A stretch of DNA of 33,006 bases from JBMYZL01 sp965661765 (GTDB lineage: Bacteria > Bacteroidota > Bacteroidia > Flavobacteriales_D > Sanyastnellaceae). Below the pieces are notes generated by a model. That model was not told the DNA's origin and ran no database searches. It worked only from the letters and a program-made list of their open reading frames with translations. Location: positions 1-33,006 of the forward strand of contig CBFIFE010000030.1 in the NCBI GenBank assembly GCA_965661765.1, in the 5' to 3' direction. Shown piece after piece: positions 1 through 9,437 of the stretch. A program made the position numbers and the translations under genes. Positions within the stretch are counted from its first letter, which is position 1, and the number at the start of each line of letters is the position of its first letter.

Positions 1-1
1 C

Positions 2-1560
2 TACGATGCTTCTGCAACCGATTCCGATGATTCTTGTGTGTTTGCCGATGGCAACTGCGAGGTGTGCGACGGCAACGGCGGCGTGGCCGTTGAAGATGCC
101 GATGGCGATGGGGTTTGTGACGGGGATGAGATCGCTGGCTGCCAGGACGTAACGGCTTGCAACTACGATGCTTCTGCGACCGACTCCGATGACTCTTGTG
201 TGTTTGCCGATGGCAACTGCGAGGTGTGCGACGGCAACGGCAGTGTAGCGGTTCAAGATGCCGATGGTGATGGCGTTTGTGACGGCGATGAGATCGCTGG
301 CTGCCAGGACGATACAGCCTGCAACTACGATGCTTCAGCGACCGATGCTGACGATTCATGTGTGTTCGCCGACGGCAACTGCGAGGTGTGTGACGGCAAC
401 GGCGGTGTAGCGGTTCAAGATGCCGATGGCGATGGCGTTTGTGACGGCGATGAGCTCGCTGGCTGCCAGGACGATACGGCCTGCAACTACGATGCTTCAG
501 CGACTGACGAAGGCAATTGCGTTTACGCCGATGGCAACTGCGAGGTGTGTGACGGCAACGGCGGTGTAGCGGTTCAAGATGCCGATGGCGATGGCGTTTG
601 TGACGGTGATGAGGTCGCCGGTTGCCAGGACGATACGGCCTGCAACTACGATGCTTCAGCGACTGACGAAGGCGATTGCGTTTACGCCGATGGCAACTGC
701 GAGGTGTGCGACGGCAACGGCGGTGTAGCGGTTCAAGATGCCGACGGCGATGGCGTTTGTGATGCGGATGAAACCGAAGGTTGCACCACGGAAGGAGCCT
801 GCAATTACAATGCGTCTGCGACAGAAGATGATGGCAGCTGTGTGTTTGCCTCGGAAACTTGTGAAGAGTGTGCAGGAGGTGAAGTGGTGCTGCAAGATGC
901 CGATGGCGATGGCGTTTGTGACGATGATGAGATCGCTGGTTGCCAGGACGTGACGGCTTGCAACTACGATGCTTCTGCGACGGATGCAGGCGATTGCGTA
1001 TTTGCCGATGGCAACTGCGAGGTGTGTGACGGCAATGGAGGTGTGATTGTTCAGGATTCTGATGGAGACGGGGTTTGTGACTCGGACGAAACAGAAGGTT
1101 GCACGGACCCAGTGGCCTGCAATTACAACCCAGGAGTCACGGATAACGATGGTTCTTGTGTATACGCCGATGACGCCTGTGAGGTCTGCAATGTCAATGG
1201 AGGCGTGACCCTCAATGATGCTGACGGAGATGGCGTTTGTGATGCTGACGAGATTGTGGGCTGCCAAGATGCCATTGCGTGCAACTATGATGCGAGCGCC
1301 ACGGACGCTGGTGATTGTGTGTTTGCTGTAGGGCCTTGCGATTCCTGTGATGGAAACGGTGGTGTCGAGACAGCAGATGAGGATGGCGATGGCATTTGTG
1401 ACGCGGACGAAATTGCAGGATGTCAAAACGCCGATGCGTGCAACTACAATGCCGACGCGACGGATGCCGATGATTCTTGCGTCTTCGCTGACAATGCTTG
1501 TGAATTTTGCGATGGAAATGGTGGGGTTGCCCTAAATGACGCGGATGCAGATGGCATTTG
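2..1560 (+). repeat. Near-identical ~160-bp tandem coding repeats, 5' block
   Basis: These are successive 53-54-codon units of the repeat protein. The first five or so are almost identical at nucleotide level, sharing strings such as GATGCCGATGGCGATGG and TGCAACTACGATGCTTC, and they become more divergent towards base 1560. The high nucleotide identity, not only protein identity, points to recent duplication or gene conversion. The array runs off the left edge of the window, so the unit count upstream is unknown and may be collapsed in a short-read assembly. Confidence 0.85.
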
Positions 1561-4500
1561 TGACGATGTAGACGAATGCATTGGTGCTTATGATGATTGC
1601 GGGGTTTGCAATGGTCCAGGTGCTGTCTATGACTGTGGTTGCAATGACATTCCTGAGGGAGATTGTGATTGTGACGGCAACGTACTGAACGAGTGCGGAG
1701 AGTGCGGAGGAGAGGCAACCGATACAGATGGTGACGGCATTGCAGATTGCAATGAAATCCCAGGCTGTACGGATTCCGCTTCATCCAATTACAACCCTGA
1801 TGCCACCGACGATGATGGATCGTGTTTGGTTGGCGGCTGTTTGGTCTCTTTTGCTTGCAACTATGATCCGACTGCAGACTTTATGATTTTCTCCGATTGT
1901 GAATTTGACTCTTGCTCAGGATGCACAGATGAGGAAGCCTGCAATTACGATCCAGCTTTCACTCAAGAGGATGGTTCGTGTGAGTATGCTGAGGCGTTCT
2001 TGGATTGTGATGGAAATTGCCTCAATGACGCCGATGGAGATGGCACTTGTGATGAACTGGAGGTGTTCGGTTGTACTGACGCCACGAACCCTGGTTACAA
2101 TGCCAATGCCACTGAGGACGACGGATCTTGCCAGGTGGGTGGTTGTACCATCGATTCTGCTTGCAATTATGATGCTTCTGCAGATTACTTGATTGCTGAT
2201 TCGTGCGATTTCGATTCTTGCGCAGGTTGTACGGATTCAGAAGCCTGCAACTATGACGCGACTGCCACAAACGATGATGATTCTTGTTCGTATCCAGCTT
2301 TCCCTTACTTGGATTGTGAGGGGAATTGCTTGAACGATGACGATGGCGATGGCGTGTGCAACGAATTGGAGATTGGCGGATGCACAGATCCCAACTCCAT
2401 TGCATTCAATCCAGTGGCCACTGACGATGATGGTTCATGCCTCTACCTTGGTTGTACCGTTGCGTCGGCTTGCAACTACGACGATGCAGCGAACTTCAAC
2501 GATGGTTCTTGCGATTTCCAGTCATGCGTGGGATGCGGAAATCCTGAAGCGTGCAACTATGACGAGGCCGTCATTTACAGTGTGAATTTCTTGTGCGACT
2601 TCCCAGAAGATGGACTCGATTGTGATGGAAACTGCATCAATGATGCCGACGCTGATGGCATTTGCGACAACGATGAAATCATCGGATGTCAAGATTCTTC
2701 TGCTTGCAATTACAACGCCAACGCGACCGATGAAGGCACTTGCGATTTCTCTTGCTACGGATGTACTGCACAAGGGGCTTGCAATTTCAACCCATTGGCC
2801 ACCCAAAATGATGGTTCTTGCGACTTTGAATCATGCACAGGGTGCACCGATGAGGATGCTTGCAACTACGATCCGAACGCGACAATCAATGTTGATGGAT
2901 TGTGCGAGTTTTTGTCGAACGCACTCTTGGATTGCGACGGGAATTGCGTTGACGATGCCGACGAAGATGGCATCTGTGATGCGAACGAAGTGCCCGGATG
3001 CACCAACCCGGATGCTGTGAACTACAATCCGTATGCGACGGATGACAATGGCTCTTGCCTTGTCGGGGAGTGCACGCTTCCTTTCGCTTGCAATTTTACT
3101 CCTTTCGTTGCAGGACAGAATTACTTGGATGTGACGACTTGTGTCTTCCCGCCATGCGATCTCGGCCTCACAGAAGATCCAGGTGCTCCTGCACTGGGCG
3201 CAATGCCCATGACGGGATGCGACATTCCGTCGGCTTGTAACTATGGAGATCCTGTGAATCCGTGTGATTTCTTGTCTTGCTTGTCGCTCGGATGTACCGA
3301 TGAGGCGGCGTGCAATTTTGACGATGAAGCTGTCTTTGACGATGGCACATGCGACTACCTTTCTTGTGCTGTGCCTGGTTGCATGAACGCATCAGCGTGC
3401 AATTACAACCCAGAAGCCACGACGGGTGACGGCTCTTGTGAGTTCACATCATGTGTGGGCTGCACGGATGATTTGGCGTCGAACTTTGATCCAGAAGCGA
3501 CCTTCGACAATGGCAGCTGCAGCTACCCGGGTTGCATCTTCCCGTCCGCTTGCAACTTCGATCCTGCGGCGAACGTCAACGATGGTTCTTGCGAATACAG
3601 CTCCTGCATCGGTTGCGCTGATGCCGTGGCTTGCAATTACGATGAGACGGTGACCATTGTGGACAACAGTTCTTGCGAGTATGCCGATGCAGGTTACGAT
3701 TGCGAAGGCATTTGTTTGGCTGATGCGGATGAAGATGGGGTTTGCGATGGCAATGAGATTGCCGGTTGCACCGACGAAGCCGCGGACAACTACAATGCTG
3801 CGGCAACGGACGACAACGGCTCATGCCTCTACCCGGTTCCGGGATGCCTTCAGCCGAATGCTTGCAACTACAATCCTGAGGCCACAATCAGTGATGGCTC
3901 ATGTGAATTCAGCTCATGCGTAGGTTGCACGGATTTGTCCGCTTGCAATTACGATGAAAACGCCATCTATTCAGACCAAACCAGTTGCACCTTCCCAGCA
4001 GAAGATTACCTGGATTGCGCTGGCAACTGCATCAATGATGCGGACGGTGATGGCATCTGTGATGAGTTGGATGCTTGTTTCGATTTGACTGCCTGCAACT
4101 ACGATGATGCGGCCAATGTGGCGTGCGAAGTGCTCGATGCTTGCGGCATTTGTGGCGGCGATGGTGTGGATACCGACGGTGATGGCGTGTGTGATGCCGA
4201 AGAAATCTTCGGATGTACAGAACCCACGGCTTGCAACTACGCAGCAAATGCTACTGAGGAAGATGGTTCTTGCGACTTCTGCAGTTGTGCTCAGACCAGT
4301 GCGAACTTTGATGGGTACACCATCGAGACTGAAATCGTTGAAATCCATGAGCAAGGAGACCTTGCGGGCATGACGACGTACCGCTTCTTCTTGGTCACGC
4401 CCAACAGCAATGATGTCGTGACCTCGTTCACGGGCAATGATGAATTTGCCCTGTCGCTGAGCACCACCACATCATGGTACCAGCATCCTGGCGGCGGCTA

Positions 4501-7500
4501 TTCTCCGGAAGGTTTGATGCCAGCGTTCTTGGCTGTGTACCCGGATTTGGCATATGATTCTTACGTCACACTGAACCTGGATGGTCCAGCAGGATCGGGT
4601 GAGGATGACATTGTTGCACTGCCAGGTGCTTGGAAGACGCAATTCGAAGCAGGCAACAGCTTTGTGGTGAATGACATTGCGGGATCTGGCTGGTATGTCA
4701 CACCCGATGTGAGCAATGCCCAGGTGGATGAAAACAACCGCATGTTCTTCGCTCAATTGACCACGGATGGCGAGGTGTCTGGATCGTTCCGGGCCCAGGT
4801 TTTCCTCGGAGGAGACAGCGACGTCGAGGAGCGGGTTGACGTTTCGTTCAACCAGCCTGTTTGCGGCTGCACCGATCCAATGGCGTGCAACTACAACGAG
4901 AATGCTGCTCACGATGCTGGCAACTGCTTGTATCTCGTAGATGGTTACGATTGCTTCGGCACTTGCCTCGCGGATGCGGATGGTGACGGGGTGTGTGACG
5001 AGTTCGAGGTTGAAGGTTGTATGGACGATTTGGCCTGCAACTACGACCCATCAGCTACGGACGACTTCGGTTGCACTTACACGGCAACAGAATACGTCGA
5101 CTGTGAAGGCAGCTGCTTGTCGGATGCAGATGGCGATGGGGTTTGTGATGAAGAGGAAGTTGTGGGATGCGCAGATGAAGACGCTTGCAATTACGATGCA
5201 TCAGCAACGGACGCGGACGACTCATGCACCTATCCTGCGAATCCGTTCGTGGATTGCGACGGCAATTGTTTGCAGGATGCAGATGGTGATGGTGTTTGCA
5301 ACCAATTCGAAATTCTCGGATGCAACGATGCTGCGGCGTGCAACTTCAATGCGTTGGCCACAGAATTCGATGGCTCGTGCATCTTGCCACAGGGCTGTGA
5401 AACTTGTTCTGGTGAAACAGATGGAACAGGTGTTGTCGTTGACAATGACGCGGATGACGACGGTATTTGCGATGCCGACGAGATTGTTGGCTGTCAAGAG
5501 GCAATGGCCTGCAACTATGATGTGACGGCTACAGATCCTGGATTCTGTCTCTACCCTGACGCAGCTGCCTGTGAGGTTTGCGACGGCAACGGTGGTGTCG
5601 AGGTTCAAGATGCTGACGGCGATGGCGTGTCAGATTGCGACGAAGTTGAGGGTTGCCAGGATGAATTTGCTTGCAACTTCTTGCCGACAGCAACAGATGC
5701 AGGCGAGTGCGATTATTGCAGTTGCCAGGGCAACACGACTTCCATCGATGGATATGGTGTTGTTGTGGAGGAACTGATGGTGCATGGTGAGGGAGATTTG
5801 GCAGGCCAAACCACCTACGCTGTTTACTTGACCACCCCGAATGCTGAAGATGTTGTGACTTCGTTCACCGGCAACGATGCCTTTGCATTGTCGTTGGCCA
5901 CGACGACGTCTTTCTTCCAGGTTGACGGACAAGGGGTCACTCCAGAGAACCTCTCTGCTTCAATGATCGCCATGTTGCCCAACAGTGCTTATGACTCTTA
6001 TGTCACCATCGGTTTGACAGGTCCAGCAGGCGATGGCGAAGCCAACATCGGATTGGCGCCAGGAACTTGGGACAATGATTTTGAGGCAGGCAACAGTTTT
6101 GTTGTGAATGATGCTGTGGGCTCTGGATGGTACACATTGCCGAGTGCAACGAACGCTGTAGCGGGTCCGGACCACAGGGTGCTGATGGCACAATTGACAA
6201 CCGATGGCAAAATCAGTGGTTCGTTCACAGCTCAGGTCTTCCCAATGGGTGACAATGTGAACGACGAGCGGGTGGACATCTCCTTCCTCGATGGGGTTTG
6301 TGGTTGTACAGAATCTGGTGCTGCGAACTACGATGACAACGCGGACTTTGACGATGGCAGTTGCTTCTACATCCCCGCGGGATGTACGGATGTTGCAGCT
6401 TGCAACTTTGTCGCAGGCGCCACGGAGGACGACGGCAGCTGCATCTATGCGGATGGCGCATGTGAAGCTTGCAACGGTGACGGCGGCGTTGACGTGTTGG
6501 ACGCTGATGGCGATGGTGTTTGTGATGCGGATGAAGTGGTCGGTTGCCAGGACGCTGAGGCTTGCAACTACGACGCCACAGCGACAGATGCCGGATCTTG
6601 CGTCTTCGCCGATGGCAACTGCGAAATCTGCAACGAAGAGGGTGGTGTGACCCTTCAAGATGCCGATGGCGACGGGGTTTGTGATGGCGACGAAGTGGTC
6701 GGTTGTCAGGATGCCGAGGCTTGCAACTATGACATGAGTGCGACAGATGCTGGGGCTTGTGTTTATGCCGATGGCAACTGTGAAGTGTGTGATGGCGATG
6801 GAGGCGTGGCCGTTCAGGATGCCGATGGTGATGGGGTTTGCGATGGCGACGAAGTGATCGGCTGTCAAGATGCAACCGCTTGCAACTATGACGCGGATGC
6901 CACAGACGCTGGTGCTTGCGTTTATGCCGATGGCAACTGTGAAATCTGCGATGGCAACGGCGGCGTATTGACTCAGGATGCCGATGGCGATGGTGTTTGT
7001 GACGGCGACGAGATTGTCGGTTGTCAGAACGATATGGCTTGCAACTACGACGCGGCGGCGACAGATGCCGGATCTTGTGTCTTCGCCGATGGCAACTGCG
7101 AAGTGTGCGATGGCAACGGCGGTGTGATTGTCCAAGATGCCGATGGTGATGGCGTTTGTGACGGCGATGAGGTTGTCGGTTGTCAGGACGACATGGCCTG
7201 CAACTACGATGCAACTGCGACGGATGCAGGAAGCTGTCTCTATGCCGATGCGGGCGCTTGCGAAGTGTGCGATGGCAATGGTGGTGCAGTGGTCCAAGAC
7301 ACCGATGGCGACGGTGTCAGCGATTGTGACGAGATTGTCGGTTGCCAGGACGATATGGCCTGCAACTATGACGCAACCGCTACGGATGCAGGAAACTGTG
7401 TCTACGCTGACGGCGATGCCTGCGAGGTTTGTGATGGCAACGGTGGCATCGAGGTGCTCGACGCCGACGGAGACGGTGTTTGTGACGCCGACGAGGTTGT

Positions 7501-8329
7501 CGGTTGTCAAGACGCCGAGGCTTGCAACTACGATGCAGCGGCAACGGATGCAGGTGCTTGCGTTTATCCTGACGCCGAATCTTGCGAAATCTGCGACGGC
7601 AACGGTGGTGTGGAGGTTCAAGATGCCGACGGAGATGGCGTCACGGATTGCGATGAGGTGATTGGGTGCCAAGATGATTTGGCCTGTGATTTCAATGCCG
7701 ATGCAACCGATGCCGGTGAATGCGACTACGGATGTTACGGATGTACGTATGCCGCAGCAGCCAACTATGATGCTGGCGCGACCTTCGATGATGGCAGCTG
7801 CTTGTTTGAGGGATGTACAAACGACGACTACCAGAACTTCAACCCTTATGCGAATGAAGCAGGTGGCGTAGTCTGCACGGACATGCCGATCAGCGGCGAC
7901 TTCAATGGCGATGGCGTGGTTCAGAACCAAGACCTTTTGGACTTCCTGTTGGCCTATGGCCAGTCCGGTCCAGAATGGGGCGGTGTGGACTGGATCGCTG
8001 ATGCTTGTGAGGTCGTGGGTGAGGCCTTTGAGGACATCTACACGCCAGTGGATCACTGTGCGGGAGAGGATGCACCGGTCTACTGCGCAGAGATGGGTTG
8101 TACATATCCTACGGCTCAGAACTACAATGCCGATGCAACGATTGATGGTGGCGATTGTGTTTGGACCGGTTGCACGGACAGTGCGGCTTACAACTACAAC
8201 GCGATTGCGAACTTGGATGACAGCTCTTGCAACTACAACATTTGCCCGGACTTCAATGGCGATGGCCAAGTCCAAGCCCAAGACTTGTTGAACTTCCTCC
8301 TCGCATGGGGACAGGAATACGACAACTGA
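2..8329 (+). CDS. Giant secreted Cys-rich CNYD/TSP3-like repeat protein with dockerin-like C-terminus (5' partial)
   Basis: The reading frame is open from the first complete codon at base 2, so the true start and signal peptide lie upstream; about 2775 residues are visible. By eye I count about 54 motifs of the form GC(Q/T)D-x2-ACNYDxxATDxxxC. Many are extended to ~53-residue units carrying CEVCDGNGG and an Asp-rich DADGDGVCDxDE loop that resembles thrombospondin type 3 or EF-hand calcium loops. Two copies of an unrecognised ~190-residue domain interrupt the array (about 4286-4857 and 5717-6298). The C-terminus carries two dockerin-like motifs (about 7895-7963 and 8249-8326), the second ending the protein. 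Paired Cys and Asp-rich loops suggest a rigid, disulfide- and calcium-stabilised extracellular stalk, adhesin or surface fibre; that role is inference. No catalytic domain is visible. No canonical T9SS type A or B C-terminal domain is seen, so its export route is uncertain. Confidence 0.85.
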   Translation, partial: YDASATDSDDSCVFADGNCEVCDGNGGVAVEDADGDGVCDGDEIAGCQDVTACNYDASATDSDDSCVFADGNCEVCDGNGSVAVQDADGDGVCDGDEIAGCQDDTACNYDASATDADDSCVFADGNCEVCDGNGGVAVQDADGDGVCDGDELAGCQDDTACNYDASATDEGNCVYADGNCEVCDGNGGVAVQDADGDGVCDGDEVAGCQDDTACNYDASATDEGDCVYADGNCEVCDGNGGVAVQDADGDGVCDADETEGCTTEGACNYNASATEDDGSCVFASETCEECAGGEVVLQDADGDGVCDDDEIAGCQDVTACNYDASATDAGDCVFADGNCEVCDGNGGVIVQDSDGDGVCDSDETEGCTDPVACNYNPGVTDNDGSCVYADDACEVCNVNGGVTLNDADGDGVCDADEIVGCQDAIACNYDASATDAGDCVFAVGPCDSCDGNGGVETADEDGDGICDADEIAGCQNADACNYNADATDADDSCVFADNACEFCDGNGGVALNDADADGICDDVDECIGAYDDCGVCNGPGAVYDCGCNDIPEGDCDCDGNVLNECGECGGEATDTDGDGIADCNEIPGCTDSASSNYNPDATDDDGSCLVGGCLVSFACNYDPTADFMIFSDCEFDSCSGCTDEEACNYDPAFTQEDGSCEYAEAFLDCDGNCLNDADGDGTCDELEVFGCTDATNPGYNANATEDDGSCQVGGCTIDSACNYDASADYLIADSCDFDSCAGCTDSEACNYDATATNDDDSCSYPAFPYLDCEGNCLNDDDGDGVCNELEIGGCTDPNSIAFNPVATDDDGSCLYLGCTVASACNYDDAANFNDGSCDFQSCVGCGNPEACNYDEAVIYSVNFLCDFPEDGLDCDGNCINDADADGICDNDEIIGCQDSSACNYNANATDEGTCDFSCYGCTAQGACNFNPLATQNDGSCDFESCTGCTDEDACNYDPNATINVDGLCEFLSNALLDCDGNCVDDADEDGICDANEVPGCTNPDAVNYNPYATDDNGSCLVGECTLPFACNFTPFVAGQNYLDVTTCVFPPCDLGLTEDPGAPALGAMPMTGCDIPSACNYGDPVNPCDFLSCLSLGCTDEAACNFDDEAVFDDGTCDYLSCAVPGCMNASACNYNPEATTGDGSCEFTSCVGCTDDLASNFDPEATFDNGSCSYPGCIFPSACNFDPAANVNDGSCEYSSCIGCADAVACNYDETVTIVDNSSCEYADAGYDCEGICLADADEDGVCDGNEIAGCTDEAADNYNAAATDDNGSCLYPVPGCLQPNACNYNPEATISDGSCEFSSCVGCTDLSACNYDENAIYSDQTSCTFPAEDYLDCAGNCINDADGDGICDELDACFDLTACNYDDAANVACEVLDACGICGGDGVDTDGDGVCDAEEIFGCTEPTACNYAANATEEDGSCDFCSCAQTSANFDGYTIETEIVEIHEQGDLAGMTTYRFFLVTPNSNDVVTSFTGNDEFALSLSTTTSWYQHPGGGYSPEGLMPAFLAVYPDLAYDSYVTLNLDGPAGSGEDDIVALPGAWKTQFEAGNSFVVNDIAGSGWYVTPDVSNAQVDENNRMFFAQLTTDGEVSGSFRAQVFLGGDSDVEERVDVSFNQPVCGCTDPMACNYNENAAHDAGNCLYLVDGYDCFGTCLADADGDGVCDEFEVEGCMDDLACNYDPSATDDFGCTYTATEYVDCEGSCLSDADGDGVCDEEEVVGCADEDACNYDASATDADDSCTYPANPFVDCDGNCLQDADGDGVCNQFEILGCNDAAACNFNALATEFDGSCILPQGCETCSGETDGTGVVVDNDADDDGICDADEIVGCQEAMACNYDVTATDPGFCLYPDAAACEVCDGNGGVEVQDADGDGVSDCDEVEGCQDEFACNFLPTATDAGECDYCSCQGNTTSIDGYGVVVEELMVHGEGDLAGQTTYAVYLTTPNAEDVVTSFTGNDAFALSLATTTSFFQVDGQGVTPENLSASMIAMLPNSAYDSYVTIGLTGPAGDGEANIGLAPGTWDNDFEAGNSFVVNDAVGSGWYTLPSATNAVAGPDHRVLMAQLTTDGKISGSFTAQVFPMGDNVNDERVDISFLDGVCGCTESGAANYDDNADFDDGSCFYIPAGCTDVAACNFVAGATEDDGSCIYADGACEACNGDGGVDVLDADGDGVCDADEVVGCQDAEACNYDATATDAGSCVFADGNCEICNEEGGVTLQDADGDGVCDGDEVVGCQDAEACNYDMSATDAGACVYADGNCEVCDGDGGVAVQDADGDGVCDGDEVIGCQDATACNYDADATDAGACVYADGNCEICDGNGGVLTQDADGDGVCDGDEIVGCQNDMACNYDAAATDAGSCVFADGNCEVCDGNGGVIVQDADGDGVCDGDEVVGCQDDMACNYDATATDAGSCLYADAGACEVCDGNGGAVVQDTDGDGVSDCDEIVGCQDDMACNYDATATDAGNCVYADGDACEVCDGNGGIEVLDADGDGVCDADEVVGCQDAEACNYDAAATDAGACVYPDAESCEICDGNGGVEVQDADGDGVTDCDEVIGCQDDLACDFNADATDAGECDYGCYGCTYAAAANYDAGATFDDGSCLFEGCTNDDYQNFNPYANEAGGVVCTDMPISGDFNGDGVVQNQDLLDFLLAYGQSGPEWGGVDWIADACEVVGEAFEDIYTPVDHCAGEDAPVYCAEMGCTYPTAQNYNADATIDGGDCVWTGCTDSAAYNYNAIANLDDSSCNYNICPDFNGDGQVQAQDLLNFLLAWGQEYDN
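4286..4857 (+). other. Unrecognised inserted domain, copy 1 (in repeat protein)
   Basis: This stretch of about 190 codons inside the repeat array contains no CNYD motif. Key shared residues with copy 2 are DLAGxTTY, DVVTSFTGND, FALSLxTTTS, AYDSYVT, GPAGxGE, FEAGNSFVVND, GSGWY and QLTTDG. It begins just after a CSC motif and ends at VCGCT, so Cys-rich repeats bracket it on both sides. I do not recognise the family. A beta-rich sandwich-like fold is plausible from the alternating hydrophobic pattern, but this is only a guess. Confidence 0.7.
5717..6298 (+). other. Unrecognised inserted domain, copy 2 (in repeat protein)
   Basis: This is the second copy of the inserted domain, again starting after a CSC motif and ending at VCGCT. 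It is clearly homologous to copy 1 across its length: DLAGQTTY, DVVTSFTGND, FALSLATTTS, AYDSYVT, GPAGDGE, FEAGNSFVVND and GSGWY. It has diverged more in the middle, around FFQVDGQGVTPENL. The two copies are about 1.4 kb apart, start to start. Their conservation against a decaying repeat background suggests that this domain, not the stalk, carries the binding or functional role. Confidence 0.7.
6385..7740 (+). repeat. Near-identical tandem coding repeats, 3' block
   Basis: This is a second run of long units (CNYD motif, CE(V/I)CDGNGGV and an Asp-rich loop) very similar to the 5' block. It is separated from that block by about 4.8 kb of more diverged, mostly shorter units and the two inserted domains. 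Within the block, units at about 6540-7250 share long identical stretches. The layout, similar ends around a diverged centre, suggests growth or homogenisation of the array at both ends. Confidence 0.75.
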
Positions 8330-8367
8330 GAGTAGCCTACCAAAGTCGTTATTGACCGATACACAAA

Positions 8368-8403
8368 ATCGCCCCGGGAATCCGCCCGGGGCGATTTTTT
8401 TTT
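8368..8403. terminator. Strong intrinsic terminator, probably bidirectional
   Basis: A perfect 11-bp stem (8368-8378 pairing with 8385-8395) has a 6-nt loop AATCCG, and a run of nine T spans 8395-8403. It lies 38 bp after the stop of the giant repeat gene. On the minus strand it follows the last gene of the 8421-17226 operon, where flanking A residues (8365-8368) give a short U-run. It therefore separates two convergent transcription units. Confidence 0.9.
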
Positions 8404-8420
8404 GCCGGATGACGTGGGCT

Positions 8421-9437
8421 TCAAAGTTGCGTCGCCAGCCCGATTCCCCAAGCCGAAGTTCCGCCCATCGGGCGGAGATCGAGGGTTCGGGTGAGGAAGA
8501 GGCGGGTTTGGTCTTTCCAAATCCCACCAATCAATGGGGTGAGAATTCCATGCACCTGAGTTTGCAGGCCGATGATCGCTCTCGGCGGTCGCTCCAATCC
8601 CGTATAAACCGATGCAGGGCGAAAGGCCATTTCGGCCCAGGCATTCAGAGAGAGGGATTGGCCGCCAAACTGGCGCTGCCAGTGCAGCTCTGCGGTCCAA
8701 TCCACAAACAATGTCGAGGCGCTCCATTTTCCCGATCGCCGAAGCACCAATTGGTGGTGAAAGTTCTTTCGGTTCGGGGTGCCGTACAACAACCCGATGT
8801 CAAAAGGGAGGTGGCGGAAGGAATAGTGGATTTGGCCTTTGCCAGAGGCGGAGAGTCCAAGGTGGCCAGAGAGGTCGGGTGCGGTGCGTTGAAAATCGGT
8901 CCAAGACACCTCCCCGGACGGGACGCTGGTCGGGTTGAGCGGGTTGAGCAAGTACTGGCTTTCCCAAACCCCATCCACTGGGTCGAACTGCAAATGGACA
9001 ACACCCAAACTGAGTCCCGCCGACAGCCAGTGGGTCGTGCTCAGCGGCACCCACTTCAGTGCGGTCAGTCGAAGTTGGGCGATGGTCATGGCAGGCGCCA
9101 AGCGCTCGAATGATGCACGCCCCCCGAGTCGCCAGAACCTGTCGCGGTTGTACAATCCGGAGATGGTCGAAGCTTGCAAGGGCAGGTCCGATCCAGCGAG
9201 CCGTTGATCGAGGAAGCGCGTGGCCACCTGCCATGCACCCGGCAGGGCGGCTTGGGGACGTTGAAAGCCAGCCCCAGCATTGGGGGCGCTTCGGAACATC
9301 AAATCGCTCATCCCTGCGGGTCCACCTGACCAGGGCCCGGCTTGCTGCGCCCGCGCTTCGCTGCTGCCCCAAGCGGAAACGACCACAGCAAGGATCGCAA
9401 TGCACGACGGGCGACGATGACGGTTTGGGCCTGTCAT
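8421..9437 (-). CDS. PorP/SprF-like type IX secretion outer-membrane protein
   Basis: This 338-residue protein starts with a signal peptide (hydrophobic AILAVVVSAW, likely cleaved after ARA near residue 30). The rest is rich in alternating hydrophobic and aromatic strands, as expected for an outer-membrane beta-barrel, and ends in GIGLATQL. The ATG at 9437 overlaps the TGA of the upstream giant T9SS cargo gene as ATGA, so the two are probably translationally coupled. Genes encoding type-B C-terminal-domain cargo are commonly paired with a PorP/SprF-family protein needed to secrete or attach that cargo; SprF for SprB is the known model. Sequence resemblance to PorP/SprF is modest (an N-terminal APNAGAGF segment in place of the usual NPAYAG), so the assignment rests mainly on context. 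It is the last gene of the operon and is followed by the terminator at 8368-8403. The open frame extends upstream to 9638, but that part lies inside the preceding gene and lacks a signal peptide. Confidence 0.65.
   Translation of the reverse strand: MTGPNRHRRPSCIAILAVVVSAWGSSEARAQQAGPWSGGPAGMSDLMFRSAPNAGAGFQRPQAALPGAWQVATRFLDQRLAGSDLPLQASTISGLYNRDRFWRLGGRASFERLAPAMTIAQLRLTALKWVPLSTTHWLSAGLSLGVVHLQFDPVDGVWESQYLLNPLNPTSVPSGEVSWTDFQRTAPDLSGHLGLSASGKGQIHYSFRHLPFDIGLLYGTPNRKNFHHQLVLRRSGKWSASTLFVDWTAELHWQRQFGGQSLSLNAWAEMAFRPASVYTGLERPPRAIIGLQTQVHGILTPLIGGIWKDQTRLFLTRTLDLRPMGGTSAWGIGLATQL

Noticed and set aside
656..1426. Minus-strand 256-codon frame in the repeat array
   Set aside because: It is the same repeat-shadow effect; the product is low-complexity and periodic with the sense repeats.
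2..1560. CRISPR-like regular direct repeats
   Set aside because: The period is about 160 bp, the units are codons of one open frame, and there are no short repeats with unique spacers.
7895..8326. Cellulosome dockerin implying cellulose degradation
   Set aside because: There are dockerin-like calcium loops but no glycoside hydrolase or cohesin in the window; a sorting or structural role is as likely.
5960..8530. Long minus-strand open frame (856 codons) opposite the repeat gene
   Set aside because: It is a shadow: the repeated coding sequence simply lacks stops on the reverse strand. Its translation follows the repeat period, has no signal or domain, and crosses the terminator at 8368-8403.
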